64,000 nt of DNA from Paenibacillus sp. MAHUQ-63 (lineage in GTDB: Bacteria; Bacillota; Bacilli; Paenibacillales; NBRC-103111): contig NZ_JARADB010000007.1 of the NCBI RefSeq assembly GCF_028765165.1, positions 124,001 through 188,000 on the forward strand. Reading direction: 5' to 3'. Of the stretch, positions 44,787 through 52,883 are shown piece after piece. The number at the start of each line of letters is the position of its first letter. The stretch's first letter is position 1. The notes beneath the pieces were generated by a model. It saw only the letters and a list, made by a program, of their open reading frames with translations. It was not told the origin of the DNA and searched no databases. A program made the translations under genes and the position numbers.

Positions 44787-45131
44787 ATGTTGAAAATATC
44801 CAACGAACAAGCTTTTCAAGAACAAATCTCCAAGCCTGGATTGACTGTCGCCGTGTTCAAAGCGACCTGGTGCAAGGACTGCCATTTCATCGATCCCTTC
44901 ATGCCCTCTGTCGAGGAAGCGTATGCCGGCCGAATCGCGTTCATCGAACTCGACCGCGACGAAGTTCCGGATCTGTGCGAGCAGCTGAACATCCTCGGGA
45001 TCCCAAGCTTCATCGCGTTCCAGGGAGGCAAGGAGCTCGTTCGCTTCGTCAGCAAATTGCGCAAAACCCGCGATGAAATCGAGCAATTCCTGGATCGGGC
45101 GATCGAGGTATCCGGCGCGCTTGCGAAATAA
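44787..45131 (+). CDS. Thioredoxin-family protein
   Basis: Thioredoxin fold of 114 residues with the active site WCKDC (near residue 28) and cis-proline in GIPSFIAF. No signal peptide or membrane segment, so cytoplasmic. WCKDC rather than WCGPC suggests a specialised partner. The ATG at 44787 suits the GCGAGG site; a GTG at 44778 is too near. It is a single gene with its own terminator, divergent from the SPFH operon. Confidence 0.9.
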   Translation: MLKISNEQAFQEQISKPGLTVAVFKATWCKDCHFIDPFMPSVEEAYAGRIAFIELDRDEVPDLCEQLNILGIPSFIAFQGGKELVRFVSKLRKTRDEIEQFLDRAIEVSGALAK

Positions 45132-45143
45132 CCGGCAATGGGA

Positions 45144-45170
45144 AACGGCTCCGTGCGAGTCGTTTTTTTG
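45144..45170 (+). terminator. Thioredoxin gene terminator
   Basis: AACGGCTC/GAGTCGTT stem (one wobble) with CGTGC loop, followed by TTTTTT. Confidence 0.8.
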
Positions 45171-45334
45171 CTGCCGCATCCGCAAAAATCACAACTTTGA
45201 CACGAGTTCGCCCCTTCCTAGGCGGTTTCGGAGCTTTGTAACAATTGCGAATGGATTTGCCAACTTTTTAAAGCTATAATTGAAAACGAACCAACCACAT
45301 TCGACATGATTTTCAAGAAAAAGTAGGTGCAATC

Positions 45335-46234
45335 ATGCAAAAATGGATACCCAAGCTCGCGAATCTGTCCGCCATCGGCATGTTTCTCATACTTGCCATG
45401 GGCGCTCTTGTTACCAAGGCTGACGCAGGAAGAGGCTGCGGGGACGAGTGGCCCCTATGTCACGGGAAATTCGTCCCGGCTCATACGATATCATCCTTCA
45501 TTGAATACAGCCACAGGCTGGTTGTCGGCATAGTCACCCTTATTCTGATCGCTACCTTCATCCTTGTGTTTCGTTATGTGAAACGGAAAGATGCGAAATA
45601 TTTCATTACCGGCACCGTCGTCATGACGCTCATTCAAGCCGTGATGGGAGCATTGGCTGTCGTATGGCCGCAGTCCTCGCTCGTGCTCGCGCTTCATTTC
45701 GGATTATCGCTGCTCGCGTTCGCGTTTTCTCTGCTGCTTGCGCTTGTGTTTACACCATGGGGACAATTTCAGAGAGATACCGCCATTCGCAGCGGTTTCA
45801 AAGTGATTGTATGGATCACCGCGGTTTACAGCTATGTTGTCGTTTATTTGGGCGCATTCGTCCGTCATACCGTCTCCTCAGGCGGGTGCACGGGATGGCC
45901 GCTATGCAACGGGGAAGTGATTCCCGAGCTCAGCGGAGCGACCGGCATTGTGTTCACGCACCGGATTGCGGCATTGCTGCTCTTCGTATGCATTCTCTTC
46001 CTTTATTTGCAAGCGAAGCGCTATTATCCAAGCTCCGACAAATTGCATTTCGGCAGCAAATGGTCGCTTATCCTGGTCTCCCTGCAGGTGTTCAGCGGTG
46101 CTGTCGTCACATGGTCCATGGGCAATGAGCTTGCCTATTTGTTCACCGGTATGATCCACGCCGTCATTGTGGCCGGTATGTTCGGATTCCTATGTTACCT
46201 GTGCGTGCTCACCCTATACGACCGTCAAGCCTAA
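45335..46234 (+). CDS. ctaA: Heme A synthase
   Basis: Eight-helix membrane enzyme (299 residues) that oxidises heme O to heme A. The two external cysteine pairs of the Bacillus type are present (GCGDEWPLCHG and GGCTGWPLCNG). Heme-ligand histidines appear in EYSHRLV, LALHFGL, FTHRIAA and MIHAVIV. AAGTAGGTGCAATC precedes the ATG. In B. subtilis ctaA lies next to ctaB; here they are 21 kb apart. TATAAT at 45275 is a candidate -10 without a good -35. Confidence 0.96.
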   Translation: MQKWIPKLANLSAIGMFLILAMGALVTKADAGRGCGDEWPLCHGKFVPAHTISSFIEYSHRLVVGIVTLILIATFILVFRYVKRKDAKYFITGTVVMTLIQAVMGALAVVWPQSSLVLALHFGLSLLAFAFSLLLALVFTPWGQFQRDTAIRSGFKVIVWITAVYSYVVVYLGAFVRHTVSSGGCTGWPLCNGEVIPELSGATGIVFTHRIAALLLFVCILFLYLQAKRYYPSSDKLHFGSKWSLILVSLQVFSGAVVTWSMGNELAYLFTGMIHAVIVAGMFGFLCYLCVLTLYDRQA

Positions 46235-46312
46235 TACCTATGCCTTCTGATACAGAAGGCTATTTCCTTTTCTAAGCCATTTTTCTATTACAGTCACAAA
46301 GGTGGAGCCATC

Positions 46313-47278
46313 ATGAGCCGCAGTTCAAGTTCAATTCGCACTTTCTACCCTCATGCAGGGTTTGTGTTCGTCTATATTCTATGGGGCATTAATCTGGCTT
46401 CGCTGAAGATCGGAGGACGTGAATGGGATTCCCTCGTGTTCAACGGACTGCGGTTCGCGAGTATGATTCCGATCCTCTGGGTCTATACTTACTTCTATTA
46501 TCGTTCCCGGTCGTTGAAGTTCCACATTACGGCCAGCGATCTCCTGCGTATATGTGCGCTGGGGATTCTCAACGCGATCGGCATGGAGGCGATGCTGCAA
46601 TATGCGCTGCAATTCTCCAACTCGGCGAACGGTGCGGTATTAGGCCGCGGCTTCATGCCCGTGATCACCGTCCTCATTGCTTTGCTGGCCGGACAAGTCA
46701 GGCTCTCCTGGCGCATCCTGCTGGGGATTCCGCTAGCGCTCGGGAGCGTCATCATTATCGTATCCGGGGGAGCCAGCGGCTTTCATCTGGGGGGAGAAAC
46801 GCTCAGAGGCGACGTTCTGCTGCTGATGCGCAGCGTCATGGGGGCGATCTATCTCATCGGCATGAACCGGCTCGTTCAGCGCTATCCGCTGCCGATGCTC
46901 ATCTCCTTCGAGATGACGGCAGGCGCAATCTCCTTGCTGCCATTCGTGCTGCTGCGCGCGGATGCCGCTTATTTGTCGGCCATTTCGGCCACAGGCTGGC
47001 TCAGCTTAATTTACACTTCGCTGCTTGCGACGGCGCTCGGGTTCTCCCTGCATAATTGGAGCCTAGCGAAGCTGGGGCCGTTCAAATCATCGGCGTACGG
47101 TTATTTGCTCCCGGTAACCGCTGCGCTGGCCGGATATTTCATTTTGCACGAATCGATATCGTTCTATCAGGTCATGGGCGGTGCAGGCGTGCTGACAGCC
47201 ATGTACCTGGTACAGGCGGACAAGTCTCAAGCCGCGAAGCAAGCGGCCATTAACAATCAAACGACGGCGAGCGTTTAA
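46313..47278 (+). CDS. EamA/DMT-superfamily transporter
   Basis: Drug/metabolite exporter-type permease, 321 residues with ten predicted helices in two EamA repeats (about 15-150 and 165-300). Typical blocks are FNGLRFASMIPILWVY and LGPFKSSAYGYLLPVTAALA. The substrate is unknown. It precedes the HEPN-type gene by 15 bp. Confidence 0.9.
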   Translation: MSRSSSSIRTFYPHAGFVFVYILWGINLASLKIGGREWDSLVFNGLRFASMIPILWVYTYFYYRSRSLKFHITASDLLRICALGILNAIGMEAMLQYALQFSNSANGAVLGRGFMPVITVLIALLAGQVRLSWRILLGIPLALGSVIIIVSGGASGFHLGGETLRGDVLLLMRSVMGAIYLIGMNRLVQRYPLPMLISFEMTAGAISLLPFVLLRADAAYLSAISATGWLSLIYTSLLATALGFSLHNWSLAKLGPFKSSAYGYLLPVTAALAGYFILHESISFYQVMGGAGVLTAMYLVQADKSQAAKQAAINNQTTASV

Positions 47279-47293
47279 GAAGGGGGTATACCG

Positions 47294-48004
47294 ATGCTGC
47301 GACAATTGTTCAATGAACCGAAGCGGGTGGACAGCGGACTGCTGCTGGAAGCCGGCAATGCGGTGAAAGCTTTCATTGAGCATCTGGAATCCAAATCGAT
47401 TCGCCGCCATGCTTCGGACTATCCGAAATATCACCGGCAGGCGATCTGGAGCAAAGGGTTTATCGATGCGCTTGACGAGCTCGAGCAGAGCAAGTATTGC
47501 TGCGAGCGGTACGCTGAGCATATCAGCAAAGCTTTCCTGGAAGATATGAACCCGCAGGAGATGGAAGCGTATCATCTGTTCGTCTACTTTTACAAAAATG
47601 CGTTCATTCGGCTTTTTTCCATTTTGGATAAATTGGGAACGTTCATGAATGATTTATTCGAGCTCAAAACGGAGACACTCAAGACGCGGTATTCCTACTT
47701 TACCGTTTTGCGCAGAATGCATGAGAAGAAGATTCACAGCCCGCTCGAACTGCAGCTGTATAACCTCAAAATGGACTATAAATCTCCGCTCGACCGGCTG
47801 CGGAATCAACGGAATATGGAGATTCATTATATTAACGCCGAAATGCTGGATGATCTCATGCAGAAGCAGCCTTACCCCGGAGATCGCATCCATGTCGAGA
47901 ATGTGAAATCAAATGTTGCCGATCTCCAGCAGGGATTTGATATGGTTTGCCGAACCTTAATTATAGCTTTCTCTTATATTACGGCTAGTATTGCAAAGGG
48001 GTAA
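47294..48004 (+). CDS. Cthe_2314-type HEPN-domain protein
   Basis: All-helical cytoplasmic protein of 236 residues. The C-terminal half contains RNQRNMEIHY, which fits the R-x4-6-H motif of HEPN RNases, and the overall sequence resembles the Cthe_2314 HEPN family of Firmicutes. No nucleotidyltransferase (MNT) partner is adjacent, and it overlaps no antitoxin-like gene. It sits 15 bp after the DMT gene and 7 bp before the SDR gene, so the three form an operon. RNase activity is an inference. Confidence 0.75.
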   Translation: MLRQLFNEPKRVDSGLLLEAGNAVKAFIEHLESKSIRRHASDYPKYHRQAIWSKGFIDALDELEQSKYCCERYAEHISKAFLEDMNPQEMEAYHLFVYFYKNAFIRLFSILDKLGTFMNDLFELKTETLKTRYSYFTVLRRMHEKKIHSPLELQLYNLKMDYKSPLDRLRNQRNMEIHYINAEMLDDLMQKQPYPGDRIHVENVKSNVADLQQGFDMVCRTLIIAFSYITASIAKG

Positions 48005-48011
48005 GAGGACC

Positions 48012-48803
48012 ATGGAATTAAAAGGCCGAACGGTTCTTATTACAGGCAGTGCAAAGGGACTCGGCAAAATGACCGCCATCACGCTGGCGAAGCAAGGATG
48101 TCAGGTCGCGGTTAACTATGTACATAGTGCCAAGGAAGCGAACGAGCTGGTCGCGCAGCTGCACGATTACGGCGTTCGCAGCATCGCCGTTCAAGGCGAT
48201 GTCGCCAGACGCGAGGATATCCTCCGCATGGTGGAGCGAACGGCAGATGAGCTCGGTCCCATTGATATTCTCGTGAATAACGCGGGACCTTTCATGCGGG
48301 AGCGGCGCTTCTTCGCCGATTATGAGGTCGATGAAATCGAGTATTTCATGCGGGGCAATTTGCTCGGCGTGATGGAGCTGGACCGCTTGGTCCTGCCGAT
48401 GATGCGGCAGCGGCGGTGGGGGCGCATCATTCACTTCGGCTTCGGCAAAGCTGCTGAAGCCAGAGGATGGACGCACAGGGCCGTATACGCGGCTGCGAAG
48501 GTCGGCTTGGTATCATTCACGAAAACGTTGGCCGAAGAAGAAGCGAGCCATGGCATTACCGTGAATATGATTTGCCCGGGCGATATCCGGGGGAAGCATA
48601 AGGAGCAGACGATGGCGGAAGCGCGTCAGGAGGTTGACGGAGAGACGCCGGTCGGAAGGCCGGGGACGGGCGAGGATGTGGCCCGGGTCATCGAATTTCT
48701 CTGCTTGCCGGCTTCGGATTTCATTACAGGCAATATTATGGATATTTCCGGCGCGTTGGACCCGATCCAGCCATTGCCGGTGCTTAATCAGCGGAAATCA
48801 TAA
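48012..48803 (+). CDS. Short-chain dehydrogenase/reductase
   Basis: NAD(P)-dependent oxidoreductase of 263 residues. Cofactor motif TGSAKGLGK, NNAG, and catalytic YxxxK in YAAAKVGLV are present. The residue before YAAAK is in HRAV, and the usual catalytic Ser is replaced by a Gly in HFGFGKAAEARGW, which is unusual. AAGAGGACC precedes the ATG at 48012. The substrate is unknown. Confidence 0.9.
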   Translation: MELKGRTVLITGSAKGLGKMTAITLAKQGCQVAVNYVHSAKEANELVAQLHDYGVRSIAVQGDVARREDILRMVERTADELGPIDILVNNAGPFMRERRFFADYEVDEIEYFMRGNLLGVMELDRLVLPMMRQRRWGRIIHFGFGKAAEARGWTHRAVYAAAKVGLVSFTKTLAEEEASHGITVNMICPGDIRGKHKEQTMAEARQEVDGETPVGRPGTGEDVARVIEFLCLPASDFITGNIMDISGALDPIQPLPVLNQRKS

Positions 48804-48806
48804 CAA

Positions 48807-48838
48807 AAAGAGCTTACCCTCGTGGTAAGCTCTTTCTT
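48807..48838. terminator. Bidirectional terminator after the SDR gene
   Basis: Perfect 12-bp stem AAAGAGCTTACC/GGTAAGCTCTTT with a CTCGT loop between convergent genes. Confidence 0.9.
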
Positions 48839-48853
48839 ATGATATAGTCGTTA

Positions 48854-49099
48854 TTAGAACACTTGCACGACTTCTGTTATACCTTCAACTTCTTCGACCA
48901 GCGCGCGCTCGATACCAGCTTTCAACGTGATCGTTGAGCTTGGGCAGCTTCCGCAAGCACCCATCAGTTTCAATTTAACAACGCCATCTTCTACGTCAAC
49001 GAGATCTACGTCACCGCCATCGCGTTGTAGAAAAGGACGAAGTTTATCTAAAACTTCAAGGACTTCATCATAAATAGCTTCTTTCGTTTTTTCAGACAT
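48854..49099 (-). CDS. yutI: NifU-like C-terminal domain Fe-S scaffold (YutI-like)
   Basis: Small Fe-S carrier of 81 residues with the NfuA/NifU C-terminal domain: [16 protein letters not shown] and the CxxC of [10 protein letters not shown] that holds a shared cluster. The second ATG (49099) is 9 bp after AAGGAG; the first ATG touches that site, so I start at 49099. It lies beside yuzB and yutJ as in B. subtilis. Confidence 0.95.
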   Translation of the reverse strand: MSEKTKEAIYDEVLEVLDKLRPFLQRDGGDVDLVDVEDGVVKLKLMGACGSCPSSTITLKAGIERALVEEVEGITEVVQVF

Positions 49100-49196
49100 T
49101 TGATTCATCTCCTTTCTTTTATTATTATATTACAATACTGATTAAATGAAAATGGTTTTCAACTTCGAATATCATCATAAGGTGGAAATTTTTATT

Positions 49197-49451
49197 ATGA
49201 GACCAATCATTGAGTTTTGCGCCAGCAATATGCACCATGGAACCGACAAAGTCATGAAAGCTCTGGAACAGAATCCGGACTACGACGTTATTGAATACGG
49301 TTGTCTAGGCAACTGCGGACAATGTTATATGGAGCCTTACGCCTTGCTGAACGGTGAAATTATCGCCGCAGAAAGCGCTGAGCTTCTCCACGAACGTATT
49401 CTTGAGAAGATCAAAGAAATCGAAGCCATGTACGATCTCCTAAGCGAATAG
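49197..49451 (+). CDS. yuzB: YuzB family protein (DUF1450)
   Basis: 84-residue protein with an early Cys in IIEFCASNMHHGTD and the cluster YGCLGNCGQCY, conserved in YuzB. The pattern resembles a small thioredoxin-like [2Fe-2S] ferredoxin fold, but no function is established. The ATG at 49197 is the usual N-terminus (MRPIIEFC); in-frame codons upstream are ignored because AAGGTGG lies just before it. It is convergent with yutJ, with 15 bp between. Confidence 0.92.
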   Translation: MRPIIEFCASNMHHGTDKVMKALEQNPDYDVIEYGCLGNCGQCYMEPYALLNGEIIAAESAELLHERILEKIKEIEAMYDLLSE

Positions 49452-49466
49452 GCAGCTGAGAAGATT

Positions 49467-50531
49467 TTAACCGAAGTGACGCTTCGATTTCCATAATACG
49501 CCGCTTTTGAGCATACGGGCGATTTTGCCTGTCATTAGCGTACGTTTGCCCATGATGCCGAAGCCGGTCTTTTTGCCAAGCGAACCGAGCGTGCCTCTTA
49601 GCTTGATCTTGCCAAGCCGCGGCGTTTCGCCTTTCCATATCGCCTGCATCGCTTCGGCAATCTGCTTGCCTTGAGCTTGCGCGGCTTGGGCGCTTGGTGA
49701 GAAGGGCAGGGACGCGCAATCGCCGACGACGAACACGTCGTGGTAATCCGGAATCTGGTGGAATTCGTTCAGCAGGATGCGGCCTTGACGGTCTTTCGGA
49801 ACGTTCAAAGCCTCTACGATCGGATTCGGCTGAATGCCGGCCGTCCACACTGTCGCATCGGTACGGATGATTTCGTCTCCGTTATACAAATCTCCCCCGT
49901 CCAAACGGACTAACGAGACATTCGGCCGAAGCTCGATGTGATGGTCGATCATCCACTCGCGCACATACTGCTGCAGGTTGCTAGGGAAGGCCGACAATAA
50001 GCTCGGGCCGCGGTCGATCAGCCGGATGTTCAAGTCAGGGCGGCTTTCTCTGAGCTCGGACGCCATCTCAACGCCGCTAAGGCCGCCGCCGATAATGGAT
50101 ACTTGTCCGTATGGGGCGATGTTGTTAATGCGTTGGTACGTAGCGCGGGTTTGCGCCAGCGTCTGGATGCTGGAAGAGAATTCCTTGGCACCGGTGATGC
50201 CATGGTAACTGTCTACACAGCCTAGCCCGATTACAAGCCAATCATACGTCAGAGGCTCTCTGTCTTCGAAACGAATTTCCTTCTTATCCAGATCCACTGA
50301 TGCTACTTCGCCGTAAGTCAACAGCAAGCGTGGATCGTCGGGATAGGCAACGCGAATATGTGTTTCTGCGATCGTGCCTGAAGCAAGGGCGTAGTATTCG
50401 GTTTTGAGTCCTTGAAACGGGCTGCGGTCAACAAGCTCCAGTATGGTATCGTCCGGTAAATCTTTCTCCAGCATATTCAAGGCTATGGTCAAACCGCCAT
50501 AACCTCCTCCGAGAATCACAAACTTTTTCAT
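49467..50531 (-). CDS. yutJ: NADH dehydrogenase-like FAD oxidoreductase (YutJ-like)
   Basis: Type II NADH dehydrogenase-like flavoprotein, 354 residues. FAD-binding GGGYGGLT at the N-terminus and NAD-binding GGGLSGVEMASE near residue 155; VVGDCASLPF is the second FAD contact. It is shorter than Ndh at the C-terminus, which lacks an obvious membrane helix. The ATG at 50531 gives the canonical start MKKFVILGGG. In B. subtilis yutJ lies beside yuzB as here. Whether it reduces quinone is not known. Confidence 0.9.
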   Translation of the reverse strand: MKKFVILGGGYGGLTIALNMLEKDLPDDTILELVDRSPFQGLKTEYYALASGTIAETHIRVAYPDDPRLLLTYGEVASVDLDKKEIRFEDREPLTYDWLVIGLGCVDSYHGITGAKEFSSSIQTLAQTRATYQRINNIAPYGQVSIIGGGLSGVEMASELRESRPDLNIRLIDRGPSLLSAFPSNLQQYVREWMIDHHIELRPNVSLVRLDGGDLYNGDEIIRTDATVWTAGIQPNPIVEALNVPKDRQGRILLNEFHQIPDYHDVFVVGDCASLPFSPSAQAAQAQGKQIAEAMQAIWKGETPRLGKIKLRGTLGSLGKKTGFGIMGKRTLMTGKIARMLKSGVLWKSKRHFG

Positions 50532-50576
50532 AACACCCAATATCCCTTCTGAACTGTTCTCTCTTCTCTATTATGA

Positions 50577-51677
50577 CTAATAAACTTTGATTTCATTATA
50601 AAAGGTGTCGCGTTCTACAGCCGTACGTCCCGCACCTTGAATCAGCCAAACGAGCTCGTCCCGTGTCAGGCCTTCCGGCGATAATGCGCCTGCGGCGTGC
50701 GAGATTTTCTCCTTGACGATCGTTCCGTGCGCGTCCGAAGCGCCGAAGGCGAAGGAGAGCTGCGTTAATTTGACTCCGATATTAATGAAATAAGCTTTGA
50801 TATGAGGGAAGTTATCCAGCATCAAGCGGGAAATGGCGATGGTTTTCAGCTCGTCCCAGGCCGGTACGCGCTTCTTAAGCCCCGCATTCTTGCTTGCAGG
50901 CTGAATGGAATTCGGGATAAAGACCATGAAGCCGTTCGTTTCGTCTTGCAGCTCGCGGAGCAGCATCATATGGCGAATGCGCTCTTCCTTCGTTTCAATC
51001 GAGCCGTACAGCATGGTTGCATGGGTTTTCATGCCCAGCTGATGCGCCGTGCGGTGCACGTCGAGCCATTCTTCGGAGGACGCCTTCTCGACTCTCATTT
51101 TGGACCGGTAACGCTCCGTTAGAATTTCGGCTCCGCCGCCAGGAAGCGTGGACAGACCGGCATCCATCAATGCTTGGAGCACTTCGCGATAGCTTAAACC
51201 GCTAATCCGCGAGAAGAATTCAATTTCGGCCGCGGTATGCGCTTTGATCGTCACGTCCGGATAGGCTTTCTTCAATTGGCGGATGCAATCGACATAATAC
51301 TCGAAAGGCACATGAGGGTTATGCCCTTGACTAATGTGGAACTCCCGGATCTCAGGGTTATAGTTGGCAGCTACATACTCGAGCATTTGGCTCGGTGTCA
51401 AGGTGTAGGCACCTTCTTCACCTTCGTCGCGGCGGAAATGGCAAAAAGCACAATGCTCTTCACACACATTCGTGAAATATAAGCTCATATTTTGCACAAA
51501 ATAAACCTTATTCCCGTTCAATCGCGTATTCACTTTGTTAGCCAGTTGACCAATGCTCGGCAGATCATCCGATTCATACAGAAATAATCCGTCTTCCAGA
51601 GACAAACGCTCACCGTGCTCAACTTTCTCGGCAATTTCCGCCATCCGTTTGATCGGATCCGTCGTGGTAACACTCAT
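50577..51677 (-). CDS. mqnE: Aminofutalosine synthase
   Basis: Radical SAM enzyme (366 residues) that joins the enolpyruvyl benzoate made by MqnA with the adenosyl radical to give aminofutalosine, in the futalosine route to menaquinone. The CxxxCxxC ligand motif is CEEHCAFC (near residue 71). Blocks FHISQGHNPHVPFEYY and GGGAEILTERYR are typical of MqnE and MqnC; length and N-terminus favour MqnE. AAGGAGGAAGTAGG precedes the ATG. A long leader with strong secondary structure separates it from its promoter. Confidence 0.93.
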   Translation of the reverse strand: MSVTTTDPIKRMAEIAEKVEHGERLSLEDGLFLYESDDLPSIGQLANKVNTRLNGNKVYFVQNMSLYFTNVCEEHCAFCHFRRDEGEEGAYTLTPSQMLEYVAANYNPEIREFHISQGHNPHVPFEYYVDCIRQLKKAYPDVTIKAHTAAEIEFFSRISGLSYREVLQALMDAGLSTLPGGGAEILTERYRSKMRVEKASSEEWLDVHRTAHQLGMKTHATMLYGSIETKEERIRHMMLLRELQDETNGFMVFIPNSIQPASKNAGLKKRVPAWDELKTIAISRLMLDNFPHIKAYFINIGVKLTQLSFAFGASDAHGTIVKEKISHAAGALSPEGLTRDELVWLIQGAGRTAVERDTFYNEIKVY

Positions 51678-51865
51678 CCTACTTCCTCCTTAAAATACAA
51701 AATAAAGCCATACAGAATCGACGCATGAATCCATTTCAGATCACATGCGCCTTTAAGTGTGAGTAGCTCGCCTACCTGTCAGCCAATTCGGTTCAGGAAT
51801 TCACACTTCCTACAGCGACCATCCCTTTGCGTGAACGTCTCTCTGCTTGATACGTACAAACTATC
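51678..51865 (-). promoter_or_regulatory. Structured 5' leader of mqnE, unassigned
   Basis: The 188-nt region between the predicted start and mqnE has several strong helices. AAGTGTGA (51755-51762) pairs with TCACACTT (51801-51808), enclosing a bulged hairpin CCTG-TC-AGCC/GGTT-CAGG (51775-51797). A second hairpin pairs CGCATG (51722-51727) with CATGCG (51744-51749). No T tract follows, so it is not a plain terminator. It does not match the riboswitch core motifs I know (T-box, SAM, TPP, FMN, THF, cobalamin, c-di-AMP). A cis-regulatory RNA is inferred. Confidence 0.5.
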
Positions 51866-51871
51866 CTAACC

Positions 51872-51901
51872 ATTATAAACCTCTTTCGCAGGGAGGGGCA
51901 A
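51872..51901 (-). promoter_or_regulatory. Predicted mqnE promoter
   Basis: Minus strand TTGCCC (51901-51896), 18-bp spacer, TATAAT (51877-51872). Predicted start near 51865. Confidence 0.6.
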
Positions 51902-52045
51902 TATGAGGAAGATGGACATAAATTGACAATCTGCCAAATCTACAAAATTTGCTAGCATTTTCTTGAAAAGGTTATTCCCAATATTAACAAATTCCTGTAT
52001 ACTATTGCAATGTGATTACGTAGGGTTAAAAAGGTGATTATAAAC

Positions 52046-52225
52046 GTGCCAACATATTTCGTAACCGAACTGCAGGAACGATTGGACATAGCGATCGAAA
52101 CGCTTCGAGAGCAAATGGTGACATTAGGCACTGAATATGGGTTTCTGCATCCTGAGGTTCAGCAGTGCAGCCGGGAGCTTGACCAGCTGCTGCTGCAGTA
52201 CTATGCGCTCCGACGGAAGCAGTAA
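52046..52225 (+). CDS. Spo0E-like aspartyl-phosphate phosphatase
   Basis: Short two-helix protein of 59 residues (63 if the GTG at 52034 is used). The helix-2 motif CSRELDQLLLQYY matches the SxELDxLI signature of Spo0E/YisI/YnzD proteins, which dephosphorylate Spo0A~P and delay sporulation. I prefer the GTG at 52046, 8 bp after AAAGGTGA. TATACT at 51998 is a possible -10. It is a single gene between mqnE and the IscA-type gene. Confidence 0.88.
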   Translation: MPTYFVTELQERLDIAIETLREQMVTLGTEYGFLHPEVQQCSRELDQLLLQYYALRRKQ

Positions 52226-52372
52226 TCATCTGGCTGGTATGACGGGGAATGTATATGCAGCTGCCCTTGAGCAATGCATCGAATAGGAGTATACTTGATA
52301 GTAAGCATTACGAAACTTAAGGATAATGCCAGTTCTTTCGAAGCGAAGGAACATCAAGGAGGGATTTCCGTT

Positions 52373-52735
52373 ATGATTACTATTAGTGAATCAGCGACTG
52401 ATAAAATTAAGGAGCTTCTGGCTTCCGAAGAATCACCCAACTTATTCTTGCGTCTAGGCGTCAAAGCAGGGGGTTGCAGCGGCTTCTCCTATGGGATGGG
52501 CTTCGACAACGAGCAGAAAGACGATGATAAAGAATTCACGATCCACGGCCTGAAGGTTGTAGTGGATGCAGATAGCTCCAAATATTTGTACGGCGTACAA
52601 ATCGACTTTGAAGACAAGGGCATGGGCGGCGGCTTCACCATCAACAATCCGAACGCCGTAGCATCCTGCGGATGCGGGCAGTCGTTCCGCACCAAGGAAG
52701 AGGACGCGGTTCTGGCGCAGCCCTGCGAGGACTAA
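52373..52735 (+). CDS. yutM: A-type Fe-S carrier (HesB/IscA, YutM-like)
   Basis: Iron-sulfur cluster carrier of 120 residues. The three conserved cysteines are in AGGCSGFSYGM and SCGCGQSF. The ATG at 52373 follows AAGGAGGGATTTCCGTT and gives the standard N-terminus MITISESATDKIKELL; an upstream open stretch is ignored. Together with the NifU-like protein it serves the many Fe-S enzymes here (IlvD, MqnE). A strong terminator follows. Confidence 0.95.
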   Translation: MITISESATDKIKELLASEESPNLFLRLGVKAGGCSGFSYGMGFDNEQKDDDKEFTIHGLKVVVDADSSKYLYGVQIDFEDKGMGGGFTINNPNAVASCGCGQSFRTKEEDAVLAQPCED

Positions 52736-52753
52736 GCTTCACATCGACATCTT

Positions 52754-52799
52754 CTCCGGACGGAGTATTCCACGCGAATACATCGTCCGGAGTTTTTTT
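52754..52799 (+). terminator. yutM terminator
   Basis: CTCCGGACG/CGTCCGGAG with an inner GTATTC/GAATAC stem, followed by TTTTTTT. Confidence 0.92.
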
Positions 52800-52834
52800 G
52801 TTTGGACGTTAGAGCCGTCAAATTGGACCGTATT

Positions 52835-52878
52835 AAACTCAAGTGCCACGCATGTTATCATGCGGGATGCTTGAGTTT
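52835..52878 (-). terminator. Two-tier hairpin after the methyltransferase gene
   Basis: AAACTCAAG (52835-52843)/CTTGAGTTT (52870-52878) enclosing CGCATG-TTAT-CATGCG. On minus it ends the methyltransferase transcript; TTTTTCTTTT also follows on plus. Confidence 0.7.
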
Positions 52879-52883
52879 TTCTT

